The position numbers and the translations under genes were made by a program. From an uncultured Collinsella sp. (lineage in GTDB: Bacteria; Actinomycetota; Coriobacteriia; Coriobacteriales; Coriobacteriaceae), in the NCBI GenBank assembly GCA_900551815.1, contig URXE01000014.1:1-38761 (forward strand): 38,761 nt of DNA, in the 5' to 3' direction. Below, one piece after another: positions 8,748 through 16,404 of the stretch (positions within the stretch are counted from its first letter, which is position 1; each line of letters starts with the position of its first letter). The notes under the pieces were generated by a model. The model had not been told where the DNA came from and did no database searches. It saw nothing but the letters and a program-made list of their open reading frames with translations.

Positions 8748-9569
8748 ATGCCCTACCTTCTTTCTTGTGATATTCATACTCATACGTTGTTCTCCGCGCA
8801 TGCGTACTCAACCATTGAGGAGAATGTGTACTGGGCGGCGGAACGTGGCCTGCAGGTGCTCGGATCTGCCGACCATCTGAGCTCGATGGTTACGGCTTGC
8901 CCCAACGACCTGCGCAGTTTCCAGTTCTTTATTAACCAGGATATCTGGCCGCGCATTTGGAGCGGCGTGCTGGTGCTTCGCGGCGCCGAGGTCGATATCG
9001 TTTCGCTGGACGGAAGCTTGTTTGGCGAGGACATTCCCGTGTCGCTCGATATTGCCGGCGATTCGTACAGTCACCAGCATTCGCTGTTCGATTTGGTGAC
9101 GCGTAATTTGGATTATTTGGTGGCAAGCGTGCATAACCCGCAGTTTGCCGAAGGCGCGACGCTCGCCCAAACAACCCAGATGTATATCAATGCCCTGGAG
9201 CATCCCAAGGTGTTCATGCTTGGGCATACGGGTCGTTCGGGCGTGCCGTTCGATATCGATGAGGTGCTGCTGGCGGCCAAAGCCAAGCACAAGATCATTG
9301 AGATCAACAACCATAGTCTTGAGCACGGTGCCGACACTGAGCATTGGGCCGTATGCCGCAAGATTGCCGAGCGCTGCGCCGAGCTGGGCGTGGGTATTGG
9401 TGTGTCGACCGATGCCCACATTGGTATGGCCATTGGCAAGCTCGAGCACGCCCGCAAGTTGCTCGACGAGATTCACTTCCCGCTGGACCTGATCGTGACG
9501 CGCGACCGCGAGACACTGCTGCGCGAGATGGCGGCAGCCGGCGTGTGCGACCTGCGCAAGGGGATGTAA
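8748..9569 (+). CDS. PHP-domain phosphoesterase, YcdX-like
   Basis: This 273-residue protein consists of one PHP domain, a metal-dependent phosphoesterase fold. Metal ligands are visible as HTHT at residues 10-13, SADH, the glutamate of RGAEVDIV, the histidine of ASVHNPQ, and the terminal STDAHIG. These follow the order of YcdX-type phosphatases, which use a trinuclear metal site. The substrate is unknown. The open frame begins 48 codons earlier inside the upstream hairpin. AAGGAG at 8737-8742, five bases before ATG 8748, and the PHP motif close to this Met support the shorter form. A terminator hairpin follows. Confidence 0.88.
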   Translation: MPYLLSCDIHTHTLFSAHAYSTIEENVYWAAERGLQVLGSADHLSSMVTACPNDLRSFQFFINQDIWPRIWSGVLVLRGAEVDIVSLDGSLFGEDIPVSLDIAGDSYSHQHSLFDLVTRNLDYLVASVHNPQFAEGATLAQTTQMYINALEHPKVFMLGHTGRSGVPFDIDEVLLAAKAKHKIIEINNHSLEHGADTEHWAVCRKIAERCAELGVGIGVSTDAHIGMAIGKLEHARKLLDEIHFPLDLIVTRDRETLLREMAAAGVCDLRKGM

Positions 9570-9592
9570 CGAGACTCATATGCCCAACGAAA

Positions 9593-9625
9593 GGGGGCGG
9601 TCCAGACGGGCCGCCCCCCCTCTTG
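9593..9625 (+). terminator. terminator after the PHP gene
   Basis: GGGGGCGGTCC (9593-9603) pairs with GGGCCGCCCCC (9608-9618) around an AGAC loop, followed by CCTCTTGT. It lies between two converging genes. The weak T tract lowers confidence slightly. Confidence 0.7.
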
Positions 9626-9648
9626 TCCCAAAAATCTACAAGGGTGGA

Positions 9649-11097
9649 TTAGCGGCGCTCGAGGACCGCGACGGTCTCGGTGTGGTCGGTGTGGGGGAAC
9701 ATGTCGACCGGTGTGATCTTGAGCAGGCGATAGCCTCCGTCGAGGAGTTGGTGCAGGTCGCGCTCTTGGGTCACGGGGTTGCAGCTGATATAGGTGATGC
9801 GGCGCGGCTTAAGTGCGCAGGCGGCCTCGAGGAACTCGGGGGTAGAGCCGGCACGCGGCGGATCGATGGAAAGGACGTCAACGCGCTCGTTGTTATCGGC
9901 GGCATCGAGAATATAGTCGGTCGCATCGTCGGCCATAAACCAAGCGCTGCGGGTGAGGCCGTTGAGCTCGGCATTGCGACGTGCGTCGGCAATGCCCGCC
10001 GGGTTGCGCTCAACGCCAAGCAGCATAATGCCGATGCCCTTGTCCTGGGCGGCTTTGGCTGCGCACAGGCCGATAGTTCCGCTACCGCAATAGGCATCCA
10101 TGAGTACGTCACCCTGCTGCAGGTCCATGCCGTCAATCGCGAGCTGATAGAGCAGCTCGGTCTGCTGCGGATTGGTCTGATAGAACGCGGTAGGGGAGAT
10201 ATCGAATTCGCAACCGAGCAGCTGGTCGCGCATGCACTCGACGCCATAGACGACACGAGTCTCCTCACCCAAGATGGCGTTACCGGGACGGCCATTGATA
10301 TTTTGGGCAACGGTGACGATATGCGGATCGAGCGCCGCGACGGCTTCAAAGAACTCCTGCGCATGCGGCAAGTCACGCTGGGCGGTCACGAGCGTAACCA
10401 TGACCTGGTCGGTACGCCAACCGCGGCGGACGACGGCATAGCGAAGCAAACCAAGATGCTTGTCCTCATTAAAGGCGGGAATATGCAGCCGCTCAGCTTC
10501 GCGTGCGATGCCGTTGAGAATCTGACGAGCGCCCGGCGCCTCGACAGGACATTCGGGCACGGCAACGATTCTGTGCGTGCCGCGCTCAAAGAAACCGCAA
10601 CGGACAGCGCCCTCCTTACCGGGAGCAAAAGGAGTGGCAGCCTTATGGCGAAAGCCACGCGGCGCAGGATATTTACCCGGGTCGCCCAGGGTGACGCCCA
10701 TGCCGCGAATAGGATCAACGGCGATGCCCTCGCGCTCGCAAAGAGCAGCAAAAAGCTCCTCCATAGCAGCCTGCTTAGCTGCCAACTGCTTTTTATAAGG
10801 GCGATTGAGCGCCGTACACCCACCACAAGATTTCATGATCGAACAGGGAGACTTGGGGTCCACAGCCTTACGCGCAGACGAAACCGGATCTTTATGCGGG
10901 CGCTTGGAACGAGTCTGAGATGCCTTGTCCTCGCTCCGACGAGAAGCGGGACGCTTGGCCTTAGCCCTGCTCTTAGTCGATTTGCTTTTTGCAGCTCTAG
11001 AAGACTTGGATTTCGTAGAAGATTTCTCCTCCTTCGACCCCTCAGCCGCCTCCACCAAAGCACGACGAGCCCTACGCTCCGCACGAGATTCTGCCAT
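9649..11097 (-). CDS. 23S rRNA (uracil-5)-methyltransferase, RlmD/RumA family
   Basis: This 482-residue SAM-dependent enzyme methylates uracil C5 in RNA. The iron-sulfur ligands fit C-x5-C-x2-C (C85, C91, C94) plus the Cys in VPECPVEAPG, as in RlmD. The SAM site DAYCGSGTIGLCAA, the motif SIDPPRAG and the catalytic Cys in ISCNPVTQERDL are present. The N-terminal ~80 residues are unusual. They are a low-complexity Lys/Arg/Ser/Ala tail, and I see no TRAM domain, the usual RNA-binding module at this position. The tail may replace TRAM as an RNA binder (inference). It could equally be a tRNA m5U54 enzyme of the same family. A GTGGGG stretch lies 5' of the ATG. Confidence 0.9.
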   Translation of the reverse strand: MAESRAERRARRALVEAAEGSKEEKSSTKSKSSRAAKSKSTKSRAKAKRPASRRSEDKASQTRSKRPHKDPVSSARKAVDPKSPCSIMKSCGGCTALNRPYKKQLAAKQAAMEELFAALCEREGIAVDPIRGMGVTLGDPGKYPAPRGFRHKAATPFAPGKEGAVRCGFFERGTHRIVAVPECPVEAPGARQILNGIAREAERLHIPAFNEDKHLGLLRYAVVRRGWRTDQVMVTLVTAQRDLPHAQEFFEAVAALDPHIVTVAQNINGRPGNAILGEETRVVYGVECMRDQLLGCEFDISPTAFYQTNPQQTELLYQLAIDGMDLQQGDVLMDAYCGSGTIGLCAAKAAQDKGIGIMLLGVERNPAGIADARRNAELNGLTRSAWFMADDATDYILDAADNNERVDVLSIDPPRAGSTPEFLEAACALKPRRITYISCNPVTQERDLHQLLDGGYRLLKITPVDMFPHTDHTETVAVLERR

Positions 11098-11190
11098 GAA
11101 TTAACCCCACTATTAAATAAAAGAAAAGTTCGAAGCAATTGTACCGTGCATTCAACGTGCCCGTTTGGAGAGGAGGCTATTTAAGGTTCC

Positions 11191-11360
11191 GAGCACGTTG
11201 TCTCCCGGAATGCCGGCAGCCGTCACGGTATTTAATTTGTCGCGAGTTCCGCACGAACAGGAGGCCACTTAATGTGGCCTCCGTCGTGAGCAGGACTGTA
11301 GAGCAGCAAATTAAATACCGTGACGGCTGCCGGCATTCCGGGTGCACCAACCTTGTGCTC
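11191..11360. repeat. giant intergenic palindrome with 36-bp perfect arms
   Basis: The arms 11204-11239 (starting CCCGGAATGCCGGCAG) and 11307-11342 are perfect reverse complements over 36 bp. Outside them the pairing resumes with GTTG/CAAC and GAGCAC (11191-11196) / GTGCTC (11355-11360). The loop contains a second hairpin, GGAGGCCAC (11260-11268) / GTGGCCTCC (11274-11282), flanked by CACGA/TCGTG. It fills most of the 339-base gap between two divergent genes. No open frame and no clear target-site duplication were seen. It could be a MITE-like element or a large regulatory hairpin. Confidence 0.9.
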
Positions 11361-11381
11361 TATCACGCTAAAGTGTATGAT
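11353..11381 (+). promoter_or_regulatory. promoter of the amino-acid ABC importer
   Basis: TTGTGC (11353-11358) and TATGAT (11376-11381) are separated by the optimal 17 bases. The -35 box overlaps the right end of the giant palindrome. Confidence 0.6.
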
Positions 11382-11419
11382 TCTGAACGTTACATGACTC
11401 ACTTTACCTAACTAAAGTG
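11368..11419 (+). promoter_or_regulatory. TAAAGTG-type operator repeats
   Basis: CTAAAGTG occurs at 11368-11375, inside the promoter spacer, and again at 11412-11419. The reverse complement CACTTTA is at 11400-11406, so the last two form an inverted repeat with a 6-base gap. Repeated sites across a promoter and transcription start suggest an unidentified repressor or activator controlling amino-acid import. Confidence 0.5.
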
Positions 11420-11436
11420 CTATCAAGGGGGATACC

Positions 11437-12297
11437 ATGAATACCGATATGTCTCGTCGTCAGTTTGTTGGTCTAGCCGGTTCGCTTGCCACGGTGCTTG
11501 GCCTCGGCCTGGTAGGCTGCGGCGGTGGTGCCGATAAGGGCTCTGCTGCCGGATCTACCGCAGCCAAGGACGCGAAGGGCGCTGCGGAGTCCAAGAAGCT
11601 CGTCGTGGGCTTTGACAAGTCCTATCCTCCGTATGGCTTTGTAGGCGACGATGGCGAGTACACCGGCTTTGATCTCGATCTGGCCAAGGCTGTTGCCGAT
11701 AAGCAGGGCTGGGAGGTCAAATACGAGGCTATCGACTGGGATGCCAAGGACACGCTGCTCAACTCGGGTGCCATTAACTGCATCTGGAACGGCTTTACCA
11801 TGGAGGGCCGCGAGGACGACTACACGTTCTCCGAGCCTTACATGCTCAACGAGCAGGTGCTCGTGGTCAAGAAGGATGCGGGTATCAAGAGCTGGGACGA
11901 TCTTGCCGGCAAGACCGTGATTACCCAGACTGATTCCGCCGCACAGGATGTGCTCGAGGGCGACCAGAAGGATTTGGCCGCGACGTTTGCCACGCTCGAT
12001 ACCATCGGTGAGTACAACACGGCGTTTATGCAGCTCGAGAGTGGTGCAGTCGATGCCGTTGCCTGTGACCTCTCGATCGCTCAGTATCAGCTTGCCGCCA
12101 AGCCCGATGCCTATACGCAGCTCGACAAGCCGCTGTCCAGCGAGCACTATGCCGTCGGCTTTAAGAAGGGCGACACCAAGTCGGCCGACGCCGTGACCGA
12201 GTCGCTCAAGGCACTCTACGAGGACGGCACGGTCAAGGACCTGTGCGACAAATATGCAGATTACGGCCTTTCCTTCGATAATTGGGTGCTCAAGTAA
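11437..12297 (+). CDS. amino-acid ABC transporter substrate-binding lipoprotein
   Basis: This 286-residue protein is the extracytoplasmic solute receptor of an ABC importer (family 3 binding proteins). The signal peptide carries a twin-arginine motif, SRRQFVGLAG with R7-R8, and a lipobox LVGC ending at C28, so it is predicted to be a Tat-exported lipoprotein. The mature part starts with a low-complexity Gly/Ala/Lys linker, then KLVVGFDKSYPPYGFVGDDG and FDLDLAKAVADKQGW, typical of polar amino-acid receptors. The exact ligand is not deducible. AAGGGGG precedes the ATG. Its stop overlaps the permease start (TAATG). Confidence 0.93.
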   Translation: MNTDMSRRQFVGLAGSLATVLGLGLVGCGGGADKGSAAGSTAAKDAKGAAESKKLVVGFDKSYPPYGFVGDDGEYTGFDLDLAKAVADKQGWEVKYEAIDWDAKDTLLNSGAINCIWNGFTMEGREDDYTFSEPYMLNEQVLVVKKDAGIKSWDDLAGKTVITQTDSAAQDVLEGDQKDLAATFATLDTIGEYNTAFMQLESGAVDAVACDLSIAQYQLAAKPDAYTQLDKPLSSEHYAVGFKKGDTKSADAVTESLKALYEDGTVKDLCDKYADYGLSFDNWVLK

Positions 12298-12950
12298 TGT
12301 CTATTCAGGTCATGATGCAGATGCTTGGCCAGGGATTCTTGGTCAGCTTGCAGCTGTTTGTGCTGACGCTGTTGGGGTCGATTCCGCTGGGAATCCCCGT
12401 GGCGTTTATGCGCATGAGCAAAATCGCGCCGCTTCGCTGGATTGCGCGCATCTACATTTCGATCATGCGCGGTACGCCGCTCATGCTGCAGATGTTTGCC
12501 ATTTACTTTGCCCCGTACTATGTGTTTGGCATTTCGCTCACGCCCGATTCCAAGTGGACGGCGTGCGTTGTGGCGTTCATCATCAACTACGCCGGTTACT
12601 TTGCCGAGATCTATCGCTCGGGCCTGCAGTCCATTCCGCGCGGTCAATACGAGGCTGCCGAGGTGCTGGGCTACTCGCGCATGCAGACGTTTCTGTATAT
12701 CGTGATGCCGCAGGTCGCCAAGCGCATTTTGCCGGCGATGGGCAACGAGATCATCACACTGGTCAAGGACACGTCGCTGGCGTTCGCCATCGGCGTGGGC
12801 GAGATGTTCTCGACGGCCAAGGCACTGGTTGCCTCGCAGGTGAGCATGGTGCCGTTTGCGATCGCGGCGCTGATCTACTGGGTCTTTAACTTTGTGGTTG
12901 AGATGCTGTTGGGCGCTGCCGAGAAAAAATTGGATTACTACCATGACTAG
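12297..12950 (+). CDS. amino-acid ABC transporter permease
   Basis: This 217-residue inner-membrane subunit belongs to the HisM/GlnP family. Hydrophobic segments begin at residue ~8 (FLVSLQLFVLTLLGSIPLGI). The EAA loop that docks the ATPase is visible as QYEAAEVLGYSRMQTFLYIV. The motif ISIMRGTPLMLQ is diagnostic of this permease family. The start at 12297 shares its A with the receptor's stop codon, giving tight translational coupling; an in-frame ATG 15 bases upstream is less likely. A structured repeat follows directly. Confidence 0.92.
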   Translation: MSIQVMMQMLGQGFLVSLQLFVLTLLGSIPLGIPVAFMRMSKIAPLRWIARIYISIMRGTPLMLQMFAIYFAPYYVFGISLTPDSKWTACVVAFIINYAGYFAEIYRSGLQSIPRGQYEAAEVLGYSRMQTFLYIVMPQVAKRILPAMGNEIITLVKDTSLAFAIGVGEMFSTAKALVASQVSMVPFAIAALIYWVFNFVVEMLLGAAEKKLDYYHD

Positions 12951-13098
12951 ATCGTTCCGCCGTTCTAACGAACGGCGGACTGCTCGACGCTGCACGCGTG
13001 CCTGACGGCCAATCTGCTCCTCAAACCGTCGCTTGCGTACAGAAGTACGCGGCGCTCCTCTTTCGGAGCACATTGTCTCGCCAGTCACACGCTCGCTG
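12951..13098. repeat. hairpin-rich repeat inside the importer operon (GTTCCGCCGTTC family)
   Basis: Just after the permease TAG, GTTCCGCCGTTC and GAACGGCGGA form a hairpin with a TAAC loop. It is followed by GCGTAC-AGAA-GTACGC and GCTCC-TCTTTC-GGAGC. The first hairpin recurs at 29957-29984 and, as a half copy, at 22852-22864. The ~150 bases hold no gene and separate the permease from its ATPase. Confidence 0.7.
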
Positions 13099-13123
13099 AC
13101 TTTTCAAACACATGGAGGTTTCC

Positions 13124-13888
13124 GTGCCCGGAACGGTAATGAATATATCGAACGCGCGTAAGGCGTTTGGCGGCAATGAGGTGCTCAAGGATATCTCGCT
13201 CGAGGTAAAGCGTGGCGAGGTCGTGGCGATTATCGGGCCTTCGGGCGGCGGTAAGTCCACGCTGCTGCGTTGCGCCACGCTGCTCGAGACGCTCGACGGT
13301 GGCTCGCTCTCGTTTGGCGACCTTGCCGTCGCGACGGATGCGGGTTCGGGCGCGGTGTACGCAAAGGGCGATGTGCCCAAACGGGCGCGCTCGCGGTTTG
13401 GTTTGGTGTTTCAGAACTACAATCTGTTCCCGCACTATACCGTGATGAAAAACATCACCGATGCGCCGATCCGCGTGCTCAAGCGCCCGCGCGAGCAGGC
13501 GGAAGCCCGCGCTCACGAGCTGATTGCGCAAATGGGGCTGACGGGCAACGAGAACAAGGTGCCCTGTGAGCTTTCGGGCGGTCAGCAGCAGCGCGTGAGT
13601 ATTGCCCGCGCCCTGGCGCTCGACCCGGAAATCCTGTTCTTTGACGAGCCGACCTCGGCGCTCGATCCAGAGCTGACGGCCGAGGTGCTGCGCGTCATCA
13701 AGGATCTGGCCGCGCAGAATATGACGATGGTGATTGTGACGCACGCGATGCAGTTTGCCCGCGACGTTGCCGACCGCGTGGTCTTTATGGACGGCGGCCG
13801 CATTGTCGAGGAGGGGCCTGCCGAGCAGGTCATCGACCATCCGCGCGAGCAGCGTACACGCGAGTTCTTGAGTCGTATCGAGGGGTAG
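13124..13888 (+). CDS. amino-acid ABC transporter ATP-binding protein
   Basis: This 254-residue ATPase drives the upstream receptor and permease (GlnQ/HisP type). It has Walker A GPSGGGKST (residues 38-46), the Q-loop LVFQNYNLFPHYTV, the signature LSGGQQQR from residue 150, Walker B ILFFDEPTSALD from residue 170 and the H-loop VTHAMQF. An ATG at 13112 has no RBS. GGAGG at 13114-13118 followed five bases later by GTG 13124 is the better start. The insert upstream means its expression depends on read-through of several hairpins or on a local promoter. Confidence 0.93.
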   Translation: MPGTVMNISNARKAFGGNEVLKDISLEVKRGEVVAIIGPSGGGKSTLLRCATLLETLDGGSLSFGDLAVATDAGSGAVYAKGDVPKRARSRFGLVFQNYNLFPHYTVMKNITDAPIRVLKRPREQAEARAHELIAQMGLTGNENKVPCELSGGQQQRVSIARALALDPEILFFDEPTSALDPELTAEVLRVIKDLAAQNMTMVIVTHAMQFARDVADRVVFMDGGRIVEEGPAEQVIDHPREQRTREFLSRIEG

Positions 13889-13923
13889 GTCCAGCTATTT
13901 ACTCAACTATTAATTGAGGCGAA

Positions 13924-13960
13924 GCCGCCGCGGGCCTTACGGCCTGCGGCGGCATTTTGT
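13924..13960 (+). terminator. ABC importer operon terminator
   Basis: GCCGCCGCGGGCC (13924-13936) and GGCCTGCGGCGGC (13941-13953) form a 13-bp stem with a TTAC loop, followed by ATTTTGTTT. Confidence 0.9.
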
Positions 13961-14198
13961 TTGCATCGGCGGGGTCCAATAATCGCCTGGCATACTTGCT
14001 CTGTCCTCTCGCCGCCTGTATTCATACGTGCGCCGAAAGGTGTGCATGGACAGTTGCCTGTGAGGGTAGGGTGGTGGCATAGGACATTTGGAGGGTGAGT
14101 CGGCTCGGCTGCCGACCATGCTGCTCCCGGGACGGCATCGACCGCGAACTCTCCCCGTTGGCGTCGCGCATTGCGCGCGGCCCTGCAAGGAGGTCATC
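13961..14198 (+). other. long leader region before the EF-G-like gene
   Basis: About 240 bases after the terminator contain no convincing gene. They include a small hairpin (GTCGGCTCGGCTGCCGAC) and a purine-rich stretch GTGAGGGTAGGGTGGTGG. The open frame of the EF-G-like gene continues upstream to 14088 but has no RBS there. No known riboswitch was recognised, and no confident promoter was found. Confidence 0.35.
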
Positions 14199-16274
14199 AT
14201 GGGTGCTCCCAAGACCGGCAATGTAAGGAACGTGGTGCTCGTAGGCCAAGGCGGGGTGGGCAAGACTTCACTCGCCGAGGCCATGCTCCACCTTTCCGGT
14301 AAGACCGCCCGCCTGGGTGGCCACGACGGCACCAAGCCTACGCTCGACTATGACCCTGAAGAGGTCAAGCGTTCATTCTCCATCTCGACGACCATCGCGC
14401 CGATTGACTGGAAGGGCGCCCGCATCAACGTGCTCGATGCTCCGTGCTATCCCGATTTTATCGGCGACGCCTTTGCTGCGATGAGCGTTTGCGAGACGGC
14501 GCTGTTTGTGGTCGACGCCGAGGCCGGCCCGCAGCCAACGACGGTCAAGCTCTGGTATGCCGCTGAGGACCTGCGCCTGGCGCGTGCGGTGTTCGTAAAC
14601 CGCCTGTCGCGTCCCGAGGCCAGCTTTGCGACCACGATGGACCTGCTGCAGGAGCGCTTTGGCACGCGCCTAGGCGCCGTGACCCTCCCCTGGGGCGAGG
14701 GCGAGGACTTTGACGGCATTATCGACCTGGTGCGCATGAAGGCGCGCCATTGCAACGGCACCGAAGCCGTTGAGTCGGAGATCCCCGAGGAGTATCGTGC
14801 CCAGGCTGAGGAGGCCCACGACCATCTGTGCGAGTTGGTGGCCGAGGCCGACGATGAGCTGATGATGAAGTACTTGGAAGGCGAGGAGACGCTGACGCAG
14901 GAGGAGCTTGAGGGCTTGTTGTCCAAAGCGATCGCCGAGCGCATCTTTGTGCCGGTCTTTGCGGGCGATTGCATTAAGGAGCAGGGCGTCAACTCGCTGA
15001 TGGACGACATCGCCACGTACTTCCCGGCGCCGACTGACTACGGTGAGATGCCACTCATCGACGGTGATTCGCTCAAGATCTCGAGTGACGATGACCGCCC
15101 GGTGGCGTTTGTGTTTAAGACGCTGGCCGACCCGCAGCAGGGTCGCATCAGCTTTATCAAGGTGCTGACGGGCACGCTTGAGCCGGGCCTTGAGCTGATC
15201 AATGCGCGCACACGCAAGGGTGAGCGTCTGGCTCACCTGTATGTGATGTGCGGCCGCGACATGACCGAGGTCGGCCACGCCTATGCCGGCGACATCATCG
15301 TGGCGCCTAAGCTGGCGGCCGAGACGGGCGATACGCTCTCGATTACCGGCAAGGTCGAGGCTGCGGCGTTTAAGTTCCCCAACTCGCAGTACCGCATTGC
15401 CATCGAGGCCGAGAACCGCGGTGACGAGGAGAAGCTCTACACGTTTATCGAGAAGGCGTGCAAGGCCGATCCGACTATGAGCATCGATCGTGACGAGGAG
15501 ACGGGCCAGACCATCATTTCGGCGGTGGGCGAGGCGCAGGTTTCGGTGCTGCTCAATCGCCTTGAGGACCGTACCAAGGTTGTGGCAAAGAGCGTTCCGA
15601 TCCGCATTCCGTATCGCGAGACCATCCGCCGCACGGCAAGCGCTCAGGGCCGCCACAAGAAGCAGACAGGCGGCGCCGGTCAGTACGGCGACTGCTGGCT
15701 GCGCGTGGAGCCGCTCATTGGGCCCGACGGCACGAGCGATGGTTATGAGTTTGTGGACGAGGTCGTGGGCGGCCGTATTCCGCGCTCGCTGATTCCCGCC
15801 GTGGACAAGGGTGTCCAGGAGACCATGAAGGACGGCATCATTGCCGGCTACCCGCTTACGGGCATTCGCGTCGCGGTGTACGACGGCTCGTATCACAGCG
15901 TCGACTCCAACGAGATGGCGTTTCGCGCGGCGGCTCGCATCGGCCTGCGCAAGGCATGCGCCGATGCCGACCCGGTGGTGCTGGAGCCCATCGAGGAAAT
16001 CACGGTGACTATCCCCGAGAGCTACGCCGGCGCCGTGATGGGCGACATCTCGGCCTCGCGCGGTCGCGTGACGGGTATGGAGACCGATGAGCGCGGCGAT
16101 ACCGTTGTTATTGCCCAGGCGCCGCTGGCCGAGCTGACGGATTATTCGACGCGCCTGCGCTCTATCACGCGCGGCACAGGCGACTTTACCATGAAGCCCG
16201 CAGGCTATGAGCAGGTGCCTTATGACGTTCAAGCCAAGCTGGTCGAGCGCTATGAGGAGGGTCGCGCCAAGTAG
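14199..16274 (+). CDS. elongation factor G-like protein (EF-G2-type paralogue)
   Basis: This 691-residue protein has the full EF-G architecture: G domain, domain II around LADPQQGRISFIKVLTGTLE, and domains III-V ending with the RGRVTGME segment of domain V. The GTPase motifs are altered. The P-loop is GQGGVGKTS (residues 16-24) rather than AHxDxGKT. DTPGH is replaced by DAPCY at 80-84, and NKxD by NRLS at 134-137, so the guanine-contacting Asp and the switch II His are missing. It is therefore unlikely to be the housekeeping EF-G. It matches the actinobacterial EF-G-like paralogues of unclear role. AAGGAGG and TCATC precede the chosen ATG. Confidence 0.9.
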   Translation: MGAPKTGNVRNVVLVGQGGVGKTSLAEAMLHLSGKTARLGGHDGTKPTLDYDPEEVKRSFSISTTIAPIDWKGARINVLDAPCYPDFIGDAFAAMSVCETALFVVDAEAGPQPTTVKLWYAAEDLRLARAVFVNRLSRPEASFATTMDLLQERFGTRLGAVTLPWGEGEDFDGIIDLVRMKARHCNGTEAVESEIPEEYRAQAEEAHDHLCELVAEADDELMMKYLEGEETLTQEELEGLLSKAIAERIFVPVFAGDCIKEQGVNSLMDDIATYFPAPTDYGEMPLIDGDSLKISSDDDRPVAFVFKTLADPQQGRISFIKVLTGTLEPGLELINARTRKGERLAHLYVMCGRDMTEVGHAYAGDIIVAPKLAAETGDTLSITGKVEAAAFKFPNSQYRIAIEAENRGDEEKLYTFIEKACKADPTMSIDRDEETGQTIISAVGEAQVSVLLNRLEDRTKVVAKSVPIRIPYRETIRRTASAQGRHKKQTGGAGQYGDCWLRVEPLIGPDGTSDGYEFVDEVVGGRIPRSLIPAVDKGVQETMKDGIIAGYPLTGIRVAVYDGSYHSVDSNEMAFRAAARIGLRKACADADPVVLEPIEEITVTIPESYAGAVMGDISASRGRVTGMETDERGDTVVIAQAPLAELTDYSTRLRSITRGTGDFTMKPAGYEQVPYDVQAKLVERYEEGRAK

Positions 16275-16310
16275 CGTGTGGCGCTGCCTGCAATGTAGGT
16301 ACTGACGAAA

Positions 16311-16342
16311 AGGCCGCCCTGGGTAACCGGGGCGGCCTAATT
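16311..16342 (+). terminator. terminator of the EF-G-like gene
   Basis: AGGCCGCCC (16311-16319) pairs with GGGCGGCCT (16330-16338), followed by AATTT. Confidence 0.8.
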
Positions 16343-16373
16343 TGATCCCCTGGGGACGGAGGAAAACGGATCA
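16343..16373. repeat. GGGGACGG palindromic element
   Basis: TGATCC (16343-16348) and GGATCA (16368-16373) bracket CCTGGGGACGGAGGAAAAC. I recall the same kind of sequence as a dispersed intergenic repeat in Coriobacteria, but this is the only copy in the window. Confidence 0.5.
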
Positions 16374-16404
16374 TGTTTTTGGGTTACGGGCGGCGCGGTC
16401 GGCA

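Noticed and set aside
9580..11184. A 534-codon open frame on the plus strand
   Set aside because: It is antisense to the RlmD-like gene, whose Fe-S and SAM motifs are clear. The plus-strand protein shows no domain and is a by-product of GC-rich codons.
13961..14198. Riboswitch in the EF-G-like leader
   Set aside because: No known aptamer core could be recognised; only minor hairpins were seen.
14670..16232. A 520-codon minus-strand frame
   Set aside because: It lies wholly opposite the EF-G-like gene and its His/Arg/Ala-rich translation has no recognisable motif.
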